Shown piece by piece: positions 37,341-45,280 of a stretch of DNA of 64,000 nucleotides (the stretch's first letter is position 1; every line of letters starts with the position of its first letter). Where the stretch lies: NCBI RefSeq assembly GCF_014641615.1, contig NZ_BMIB01000001.1, forward strand, positions 682,769 to 746,768. The letters are read 5' to 3'. The notes under the pieces were generated by a model, which did no database searches, was not told where the DNA came from, and saw nothing but the letters and a program-made list of their open reading frames with translations. This DNA is from Filimonas zeae. GTDB taxonomy: Bacteria > Bacteroidota > Bacteroidia > Chitinophagales > Chitinophagaceae. The position numbers and the translations under genes were made by a program.

Positions 37341-38924
37341 ATGACACAGAAGCTGATCAGCGCGGAAGACATTAACCGGATTGTTTGGAAGGCCTGCGAC
37401 ACCTTTCGAGGTTTGATTGATCCCAGCCAGTATAAAGATTATATACTTACCATGCTTTTTCTAAAGTATGTGAGTGATGTGCATGCGGATATCTATCAGG
37501 GATACCATGCAAAATATAAAGGTGATAAGGGACGTATTGACCGGGCTATGAAAAGCGAGCGTTTTTTATTACCAGATCAAAGTAGTTTCCATTACCTGTA
37601 TGAGCACAGAGCAGCAGCCAATATTGGCGAGCTGATTAATACTGCTTTGAATGATTTGGAAGAAGCCAACCGGGAAAAGCTTTTTAGCGAAGATGGAACG
37701 GGTATTTTCAGAAATATTGATTTTAATAGTAGTAACCTGGGAGATGTAAAGGATAAAAATGCCCGGCTTAAGAATCTGTTGATTGATTTCAGCGAATTGG
37801 ATCTTAGCCCTTCACACCTGGAGCACAATGATGTTATTGGAGATGCCTATGAATATTTGATTGGCCATTTTGCTTCCGATGCCGGAAAAAAGGCAGGGGA
37901 GTTTTACACACCTGCGATGGTTTCCACCCTTGTGGCAAAGCTGACCAAAGCGCCTGAAGGGGCGCGCATCTGTGATCCTACCTGCGGTTCGGCTTCTATG
38001 CTTATTAAGGCGGGGCGTGAAGTAGGTTCTGGCAATGTATCGTTATATGGACAGGAAGCCAATGGTAGTACCTGGGCGCTGGCGGTACAAAATATGTTTT
38101 TGCACGGCTTTGATGGTGCTGTTATCCGCTGGGGCGATACTATTCGTAATCCCAAGCTAAAAGAGAAAGATCAGCTGATGAAGTTTGATGTGGTGGTAGC
38201 CAATCCGCCGTTCTCATTGGATAAATGGGGTGCTGATGATACCCAAAAAGACGATAAAAGCGCAGGCGGGCAGCCGCAAAGTGGGTATAAGGCAGCTGCT
38301 GACCCTTATCAGCGTTTCTGGCGTGGGGTGCCTCCTAAAAGTAAAGGTGACTGGGCGTTTATCAGCCATATGATTGAAGTGGCCTATGACGGACATGGCA
38401 AAGTGGGAGTAGTAGTACCCCATGGGGTACTTTTCAGGGGAAGCAGTGAAGGGAAAATTCGTCAAAAACTGATTGAAGAAAACTTTTTGGATGCTGTTAT
38501 AGGGCTACCTGCTAATCTGTTTTTCGGTACTGGTATCCCGGCTGCTATCCTCCTTTTTAATAAAGGGAGAAAAAAACGCACAGATGTTTTGTTTATAGAT
38601 GCCAGCCAGCGTTATGAAAGCGGAAAGAACCAGAACAAGCTAAGGGAACAGGATATTGCAGATATTGTAAAAACCTATGAACGTTTTACCAAAGGCAAGC
38701 TGCCGGCAGGCGTAGCTGAGGAAAAATACAGCTACGTAGCTACACAGGAGGAGATAGCCGGAAACGATTATAATCTCAATATTCCCCGCTATGTGGACAC
38801 TTTTGAAGAGGAAGCTGAGATTGACATTGCGGCAACACAGCAGGAAATTGAGCAGTTGAAGAGTGAGCTTGCTACGGTGGAAAAGGAAATGGCGAAATAT
38901 TTAAAGGAGCTGGGATTAAAATAA
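37341..38924 (+). CDS. hsdM: Type I restriction-modification system, DNA methyltransferase subunit
   Basis: N6-adenine methyltransferase subunit that joins HsdS to protect host DNA and joins HsdR for restriction. 527 residues, normal length. N-terminal helical HsdM_N domain (ISAEDINRIVWKACDTFRG to about 140); SAM-binding motif I as DPTCGSASML (D212); catalytic motif IV as NPPF (N288). C-terminal coiled coil (IDIAATQQEIEQLKSELATV) for HsdS contact. First gene of the operon, 6 bases ahead of the rhuM frame. A promoter-like element lies just upstream. Confidence 0.95.
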   Translation: MTQKLISAEDINRIVWKACDTFRGLIDPSQYKDYILTMLFLKYVSDVHADIYQGYHAKYKGDKGRIDRAMKSERFLLPDQSSFHYLYEHRAAANIGELINTALNDLEEANREKLFSEDGTGIFRNIDFNSSNLGDVKDKNARLKNLLIDFSELDLSPSHLEHNDVIGDAYEYLIGHFASDAGKKAGEFYTPAMVSTLVAKLTKAPEGARICDPTCGSASMLIKAGREVGSGNVSLYGQEANGSTWALAVQNMFLHGFDGAVIRWGDTIRNPKLKEKDQLMKFDVVVANPPFSLDKWGADDTQKDDKSAGGQPQSGYKAAADPYQRFWRGVPPKSKGDWAFISHMIEVAYDGHGKVGVVVPHGVLFRGSSEGKIRQKLIEENFLDAVIGLPANLFFGTGIPAAILLFNKGRKKRTDVLFIDASQRYESGKNQNKLREQDIADIVKTYERFTKGKLPAGVAEEKYSYVATQEEIAGNDYNLNIPRYVDTFEEEAEIDIAATQQEIEQLKSELATVEKEMAKYLKELGLK

Positions 38925-38930
38925 GCGCCT

Positions 38931-39971
38931 ATGGAAAAGTTTGAAATCCTCTTTTATACATCCGCGGAAGGGAATAGTCATATTGAAGTGTTTTTTGAGG
39001 CAGAAACTTTCTGGCTGTCGCAAAAGAAGATGGCCGAGCTGTTTGGGGTAGACGTACGGACTGTAAATGAGCATCTTAAGAACATTTATGCTTCTGCTGA
39101 ACTTATGGAGGCGGCAACTATCCGGAATTTCCGGATAGTTCAAAAAGAAGGTAGCAGAGAAGTGACCCGCAATATTGATTTTTATAACCTGGATGCCATT
39201 ATTTCTGTAGGGTATCGGGTAAACAGTGTTTCTGCCACCCGGTTTAGAATCTGGGCAACCCAAACATTACGCGAGTTTATTATCAAGGGTTTTGTGCTGG
39301 ATGATGATCGTTTGAAGCAGGGAAAACAGTTTGGTAAGGATTACTTTAATGAGTTACTGGAGCGTATTCGTGAAATCAGAGCCAGTGAACGTCGTTTTTA
39401 CCAGAAGATTACAGATATCTATGCACAATGTAGCATAGACTACGATGCTTCGGCTTCTATTACACAAACGTTTTATAAAACCGTTCAGAATAAACTACAT
39501 TGGGCCATCACCGGTAAAACGGCTGCTGAAATAGTGGCCGAAAGAGCCAGAGCAATCAGCCCGCATATGGGCTTAACCACCTGGAAAAACGCCCCTAATG
39601 GGAAAATTCTGAAATCAGATGTAAGCATTGCCAAAAACTATCTTTCAGGTGAAGAGCTGGATGAGCTAAACAGGATAGTGACGATGTACCTGGACTACGC
39701 AGAAAACTAGGCCAAGCGGCAAATACCTATGGCTATGCAGGATTGGATAGGGCGGCTGGATGCGTTTTTACAGTTTAACGACTATGTTGTATTGAAAGAT
39801 GCCGGCAAGATAAGCCATGAAATAGCCCGCAGCCTGGCGGAAAACGAGTATGAACAGTTTAGAAAGGAGCAGGACGCTGCTTTTCGCAGTGATTTTGATA
39901 AATCATTGCCGGAGTGGAAGGATGGGTTAGATGAACTGGTGAAAGGGGTAAAAAATAATAATGATAAATAG
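38931..39971 (+). pseudogene. rhuM: RhuM-family protein gene split by an in-frame amber codon
   Basis: Two consecutive pieces in the same reading frame: 38931-39710 (259 residues) and 39729-39971 (80 residues). The first has the RhuM start (SHIEVFFEAETFWLSQKKMA, a helix-turn-helix-like DNA-binding part, then YNLDAIISVGYRVNS, RIWATQTLREFIIKGFVLDD). It stops with YLDYAEN-TAG at 39708-39710, and the frame continues A-K-R-Q-I-P-M-A-M-Q-D-W, LDAFLQFNDYVVLKDAGKIS, exactly as full-length RhuM proteins (about 345 residues) do. Family members have Gln at the stop position, so one CAG to TAG change explains it. RhuM genes often sit inside type I loci; function unproven, called 'virulence protein' in Salmonella. 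Either a recent pseudogene, two working fragments, or readthrough. Confidence 0.85.
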
Positions 39972-40034
39972 CTGAGAACTTTAGGAGTAATCTGTGATTA
40001 AAATGTTTAAATGGGTATTGTAAAATTCAGGACT

Positions 40035-41249
40035 ATGAATTATTTAGGCGTTAAAAAAACTTCTTTAAGTGAGATTCCTGACGGGTGGGAAATGGAAGAA
40101 TTGAATAATATTTTAATGATTGTTAAGGATAAATATACACCAGACAAGAAGGAAGATATATGTTGTTTAGAATTAGAACATTTTGAGCAGCGTACAGGAA
40201 TAATTAATGGATGGTGTTCATCATCCACTCAGGCAAGTGTGAAAAATGCCTTTAAAAAGGGACAGGTTCTTTTTGGGAAATTGCGCCCTTATCTTCAAAA
40301 ATATTGGCTTGCTGATTTTGATGGAGTATGTTCAAGTGAAATATGGGTTTTAACTTCAAAAGACAAGAAAACACTAGATAATAGGTATCTCTTTAGAATG
40401 GTCCAGATGCACCGCTTTATTCAAGCGGCAAATGTTTCTTTTGGTTCAAAAATGCCACGCTCTGATTGGGAATATATGGCTAATATTCCTTTTCCACTTC
40501 CCCCACTTCCCGAACAACAACGTATTGCCACTATTCTTTCCACCTGGGATAAAGCCATTGCAAAAGAACAGCAGCTTATTAAAACTTTGGAAATTCGGCA
40601 TCGTGCTTTGATGCAGCAGTTGCTTAGTGGGAAAAAGAGATTGAAGGGGTTTAAGGATGAGTGGAAAGCCTTTAAGTTCGAAGATGTGCTGGCTAAAATA
40701 ACGAATGGGGTTACCTATGATACTGAAAACACAATAGGAATTCCTGTAACAAGAATTGAAACGATTTCGTCGGGAATTATAAATTTTAGTAAGATTGGAT
40801 ATGCTGAGCAATTTGCAAATCAAGAAGATTATCGATTAAAGTATGGCGATATACTTTATAGTCACATAAATAGTTTGTCGCATATAGGAAAGACGGCAAT
40901 CTATTTGGATGAGAAACCGTTGTATCATGGAATGAATTTACTTCTTTTGAGGGTAAATGACAATGCTGATAGAAACTTTATCTATTATTGGCTTAATTCA
41001 AAAGCTGCAAGAAAAGTTGCTCAAAGCCTTGCGAAACCAGCGGTTAATCAGGCGAGTATCAGCGCTACTGAATTAAAAAGAATTTTGCTTGATTTGCCGA
41101 CCTTGCCAGAACAGACTGCTATTGCTGCAATGCTAAGTACTTCTGACAACGAAATTCAAATCCATCGCCGCCGCCTGGAAGCCTTACAACAACAAAAGAA
41201 AGGACTCATGCAAGTACTACTTACCGGCAAGGTGAGAGTAAAAATATAA
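40035..41249 (+). CDS. hsdS: Type I restriction-modification system, specificity subunit
   Basis: Recognises the bipartite DNA target and sets specificity for both methylation and cutting. About 404 residues from ATG 40035 (MNYLGVKKTSLSEIPDGWEM); ATG 40011 is an alternative. Two target recognition domains (about 15-160 and 215-365) alternate with two conserved helical spacers, seen as PLPPLPEQQRIATILSTWDK and DLPTLPEQTAIAAMLSTSDN, each followed by a long helix ending in L-x-G-K. The two spacers are near-repeats, as usual. The recognition domains are more A+T-rich than hsdM and hsdR, consistent with exchange by recombination. The recognised sequence cannot be read from this. Confidence 0.93.
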   Translation: MNYLGVKKTSLSEIPDGWEMEELNNILMIVKDKYTPDKKEDICCLELEHFEQRTGIINGWCSSSTQASVKNAFKKGQVLFGKLRPYLQKYWLADFDGVCSSEIWVLTSKDKKTLDNRYLFRMVQMHRFIQAANVSFGSKMPRSDWEYMANIPFPLPPLPEQQRIATILSTWDKAIAKEQQLIKTLEIRHRALMQQLLSGKKRLKGFKDEWKAFKFEDVLAKITNGVTYDTENTIGIPVTRIETISSGIINFSKIGYAEQFANQEDYRLKYGDILYSHINSLSHIGKTAIYLDEKPLYHGMNLLLLRVNDNADRNFIYYWLNSKAARKVAQSLAKPAVNQASISATELKRILLDLPTLPEQTAIAAMLSTSDNEIQIHRRRLEALQQQKKGLMQVLLTGKVRVKI

Positions 41250-41266
41250 ACCTTTAAATACAGCCC

Positions 41267-44200
41267 ATGTCTTATCCATCCTTCCGCGAAAACGATGCAT
41301 CCCAACTTCCCGCTTTACAATTACTGATGCGGTTGGGATATACTTATCTTAACCCGGAAGAAGCGCTGGCAGCGCGGGGTGGAAAAACCAGTAATGTATT
41401 GCTGGAAGAGGTGCTGCGAAAACAGTTAAAAGCTATTAACGGGATACCGGCAGGTGTAAATAAAGCGATTCCCTTTAGTGATACTAATATTGAAGCTGGC
41501 ATCCGGGCTTTGAAAGAACTACCTTTGCAGGAAGGATATATGAATGCCAGTCAATATGCCTACGATTGTATTACGCTGGGTAAGGCATTGGAGCAGAGTA
41601 TAGAGGGGGATAAGAAAAGCTATACGCTTCAATATATAGATTGGAAGCATCCGGAACGAAATGTATATCATGTTACCGAAGAATATGAAGTAATGCGTAC
41701 TGGTAGCCGTGATTTACTGCGGCCCGACATTGTAGTGTTTGTAAATGGTATACCACTGGTGGTGATTGAGTGTAAGCGGCCGGATATGAAGGAACCTATG
41801 CGGCAGGCTATTTCTCAGCATACACGTAACCAGACAGAAGATGGTATTCGCTCTTTGTATGCTTACAGCCAACTGTTGCTGGCCTGTGCAACTTTGCAGG
41901 CCAAATACGCCACTACTGATACCAAAGCAGAATTCTGGGCAAGCTGGAAAGAGGAAAAGGAGGATGATAATAACCTGAAACAGCTACTAAACATACCTGT
42001 CCGTAAGGAAGAGCGTGCTGCATTAGCAACTACCCGCAGTGCAGCCGAAATGGATGCATGGGAGCAACGGGTATCGGGTGGCGTGGAGGTAAGTGTGCAG
42101 GATAGCTACCTATACCATCTTTGCCGTGCGGAAAGGCTATTGCCGTTGATTAAAAATTACATACTTTTTGAAGGAGGACGCTACAAGAAAATAGCCCGTT
42201 ATCAGCAGTTTTTTGCCATTGAAAAAATTATAGAGCGAGTACAGGAACAGGTGGATGGCAAGCGACAGGGCGGTGTAATATGGCATACGCAGGGTAGCGG
42301 TAAAAGCCTTACCATGGCTATGCTGGCAAGTCGTATTCATCAGGAGGTGCGCAACCCTAAGATTGTGTTGGTGACAGATCGTGTTGATCTGGATACACAG
42401 ATTACCGAAACTTTTGGGCGCACAGGTGTGCCTGTACAGCGCACAACCACTGGTAAGCAATTGTCGGAGCTGTTGCAAAGTAAAAGCGATGCGGTGATTA
42501 CGACGGTGATTAATAAGTTTGAAGCGGCCGTAGCGCAACTGGGACAAACGCCCCTGGATTCGCCTGATATTTTTGTTTTAATAGATGAGGGGCATCGTAC
42601 TCAATATGGCAGTTTTAACGTAAAGATGCAAAAGGTGCTGCCCAATGCCTGCTTTCTGGCTTTTACCGGCACGCCGTTGATGAAAAAGGAAAAGAGTACT
42701 GCACAGAAATTTGGAGGTATTATAGATGCTTATACCATACGGGAAGCGGTAGAAGATGGGGCTATTGTGCCCATTATTTACGAAGGACGGCATGCTGTGC
42801 AGGATGTAAACCAGAAGGCGCTGGACAGGGGCTTTAACTATGTGGCCGAAGACCTTACGCCTTATGAAACAGCTGACCTGAAAAAGAAATACAGTCGTGC
42901 CAACCTGATAGCCAAAACAGAGCAGCGGGTGAATGAAATTGCCCGTGATATAAGCGAACACTTCTCTAAAAACTGGGGTGCAGATGCAACCGGTGACAGA
43001 AGTGGGTTTAAAGGGATGGTGGTAACACCGGATAAGGCTACGGCTATTAAATACAAGAAAGCTTTTGATTTAATAGGCAAGGTTACCAGCGAGGTGATCA
43101 TTTCGCCGCCTGATATGCGGGAGGGGTATGAGGATATTCATGAAAGTGCTTCTGATGAAGTGGTGGCTTTCTGGAAAAAAATGGAAACGAAATACGGGAA
43201 GAATTTTGAATCTGTTATTATCAAGCAATTTAAAGATAGCGCATACCCTGACCTATTGATAGTAGTAGATAAACTGCTAACCGGCTTTGATGAGCCTCGT
43301 GTAATAGTTATGTATTTATGCCGGAAGCTGAAAGAACATACGTTGCTACAAGCGATTGCACGTGTTAACCGGGTGGCTGCGGGTAAAGATCAGGGTTTTA
43401 TTATAGATTATGAAGGAGTGCTGGGCGAGCTGGATGCGGCAATGAATGTATATACGAGCCTGGCTGAATTTGAAGCAGCTGACCTGGAGGGAGCGGTAAC
43501 AGACATTACGGTGGAAATAGCCCGGTTGCCGCAGGTACAGGCTGAATTGAATGATTTGTTTAAAACCCTTCCTAATAAGCAGGATATTGTGAGTTATAGC
43601 AGTTTGCTGGCAGACAAGTCCATACGGGATCTGTTTTATGAAAAGTTCAGCGAGTTTTCCCGTTGTCTGAAGCTTGCCTTTTCTTCACTCGATTTCGAAA
43701 ATACGACTACAGAACATAAGAAGAATGGATACAGAGACCAGTTAAAGTTTTTTACCCTGTTGCGTAATGCAGTTAGCCAGACTTATTCTGATAAAATAGA
43801 TTTTAACCGGTATGAGAAGCAGTTGCAAAAATTACTGGACCAGCATGTAACTACGGAGGAAGTAATACGGGTTACTGAGCAGGTGAGTATACTGGATGCA
43901 GAAGCTTTTGAACGGGAGCTGGAAAAAATAATTGGCGACCGTGCAAAGGCAGAAACCATTGCCAGCAGAACTGCCCGACATATTACGGAACGGATGGATG
44001 AAGACCCGGTTTTTTATAAACAGCTGTCTGAGTTGATACAGCAGACGATTGCTGATTTGCGGGCACAACGTATATCAGAAGCAGAAGCTTTAAAAAGGTT
44101 AGGCATTTATCGGGTGCAGGCTATCAATAAAGGCGCGGAAGATATGCCGGCGGCGTTAAAAGATAAGGCGGAAGCGATTGCTTTTTACCGTCTGGGTCTG

Positions 44201-44428
44201 GCAGAGGGAAAGCTGGCGGCTGACAAAAGTGTTGCCTTTGCAGTGGCTACAGACCGAATAATACGGCAGTATTTAGTGGTAGACTGGCAAAATAAACTGG
44301 ATGTGATACGGAAAATGAATTTTTATATAGGAGAGTACCTGATTGATGAGCTTGGGCTGCCTATAGAGCAGGCAGATATGCTGGCTAATTTATGTGTGGG
44401 TATTGCTAAAGCAAGGTACAAAGCATGA
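41267..44428 (+). CDS. hsdR: Type I restriction-modification system, restriction/translocase subunit
   Basis: ATP-driven DNA translocase with endonuclease. 1053 residues. Nuclease domain PD-(D/E)xK: RPDIVVF (D154) and VIECKRP (E168, K170). Helicase core: Walker A HTQGSGKSLTMAM (K346), motif Ia VLVTDRVDLDTQI, DEAD-box-like motif II DEGHR (D440), motif III AFTGTPL, motif V LLIVVDKLLTGFDEPRVIVM, motif VI LLQAIARVNR. Helical C-terminal domain after about 780 for docking to HsdM. All motifs intact, so the enzyme should be active. Starts 17 bases after hsdS and overlaps the next start (ATGA). Confidence 0.95.
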   Translation: MSYPSFRENDASQLPALQLLMRLGYTYLNPEEALAARGGKTSNVLLEEVLRKQLKAINGIPAGVNKAIPFSDTNIEAGIRALKELPLQEGYMNASQYAYDCITLGKALEQSIEGDKKSYTLQYIDWKHPERNVYHVTEEYEVMRTGSRDLLRPDIVVFVNGIPLVVIECKRPDMKEPMRQAISQHTRNQTEDGIRSLYAYSQLLLACATLQAKYATTDTKAEFWASWKEEKEDDNNLKQLLNIPVRKEERAALATTRSAAEMDAWEQRVSGGVEVSVQDSYLYHLCRAERLLPLIKNYILFEGGRYKKIARYQQFFAIEKIIERVQEQVDGKRQGGVIWHTQGSGKSLTMAMLASRIHQEVRNPKIVLVTDRVDLDTQITETFGRTGVPVQRTTTGKQLSELLQSKSDAVITTVINKFEAAVAQLGQTPLDSPDIFVLIDEGHRTQYGSFNVKMQKVLPNACFLAFTGTPLMKKEKSTAQKFGGIIDAYTIREAVEDGAIVPIIYEGRHAVQDVNQKALDRGFNYVAEDLTPYETADLKKKYSRANLIAKTEQRVNEIARDISEHFSKNWGADATGDRSGFKGMVVTPDKATAIKYKKAFDLIGKVTSEVIISPPDMREGYEDIHESASDEVVAFWKKMETKYGKNFESVIIKQFKDSAYPDLLIVVDKLLTGFDEPRVIVMYLCRKLKEHTLLQAIARVNRVAAGKDQGFIIDYEGVLGELDAAMNVYTSLAEFEAADLEGAVTDITVEIARLPQVQAELNDLFKTLPNKQDIVSYSSLLADKSIRDLFYEKFSEFSRCLKLAFSSLDFENTTTEHKKNGYRDQLKFFTLLRNAVSQTYSDKIDFNRYEKQLQKLLDQHVTTEEVIRVTEQVSILDAEAFERELEKIIGDRAKAETIASRTARHITERMDEDPVFYKQLSELIQQTIADLRAQRISEAEALKRLGIYRVQAINKGAEDMPAALKDKAEAIAFYRLGLAEGKLAADKSVAFAVATDRIIRQYLVVDWQNKLDVIRKMNFYIGEYLIDELGLPIEQADMLANLCVGIAKARYKA

Positions 44429-45120
44429 TGCAGGTATTGCAATATGGCTCAAAAGCGATTTCCTATCAACTGGAATTCAGCAAGCGTAAAACATTAGGTA
44501 TTACCGTAACACCTGAAATGGATGTATTGGTGAAGGCACCAGAGGGTACGCCACAGGAACGCATTGAAGAGAAGCTGGAGAAACGTGCCCGCTGGATACT
44601 TAAACAGCAAAGTTATTTTCTGCGCTTTTATCCTAAAACACCTGAGCGTCAATACAGGGGAGGTGAATCGCACTTATACCTGGGACGGCAATATCGTTTG
44701 CGGGTACAAGTGGCGGCTAAAAATGAAGTGAGGTTTACAGGAAAGGAAATTCAGGTGTATCATACTGCCAAAGGAACTGCAAAAACAGTATTGCAAAACT
44801 GGTATCGTTATCGTGCAAAGGAAAAGTTTGCTGAGATTGCAGAACCATGGATACAACGGTTTGAACAATATGGCGTTCAGCCCGAAGGGCTGTTTATACA
44901 GGAAATGCCTACCCGTTGGGGGAGTTGTACGGCAAAGGGAAAGATTATTCTGAACCCGGAACTGATTAAAGCACCAAAGGTTTGTATTGAATATGTGGTG
45001 ATTCATGAGTTATGCCACTTGCTCCATAAGCATCATACTGCACAGTTTTTCCAGTTGCAGACAGCGCTTATGCCAGATTGGGAGAAATGGAAGAATAAGC
45101 TGGAGATGCTTTTGGTTTAA
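44425..45120 (+). CDS. YgjP-like (DUF45 / M48-type) metallopeptidase
   Basis: 231 residues. Zinc motif HExxH as VIHELCHLLHKHH (H194, E195, H198) and the preceding family block MPTRWGSCTAKGKIILNPEL match YgjP/DUF45, related to SprT and wss-type WLM peptidases. The start overlaps the hsdR stop as ATGA, so translation is coupled and it belongs to the type I operon. Such a gene at the end of hsd operons is common in many phyla; its role there is unproven, possibly clearing HsdR or stalled protein-DNA complexes (inference). Second candidate ATG at 44428. Confidence 0.88.
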   Translation: MMQVLQYGSKAISYQLEFSKRKTLGITVTPEMDVLVKAPEGTPQERIEEKLEKRARWILKQQSYFLRFYPKTPERQYRGGESHLYLGRQYRLRVQVAAKNEVRFTGKEIQVYHTAKGTAKTVLQNWYRYRAKEKFAEIAEPWIQRFEQYGVQPEGLFIQEMPTRWGSCTAKGKIILNPELIKAPKVCIEYVVIHELCHLLHKHHTAQFFQLQTALMPDWEKWKNKLEMLLV

Positions 45121-45280
45121 TTTATATAAACGCTCGTCCCAGGATTACCAATCTGAGAAGCTTTGTGAAGATAAATGGCTGAGGGAGGATTCTCAATTCA
45201 AGTTTTATTGTTTCTAAATGCATTGCATTTGAAATTTTTTGTAACTCAGTTAATTTAGTGTAAAATAAAACCCTGATAAA

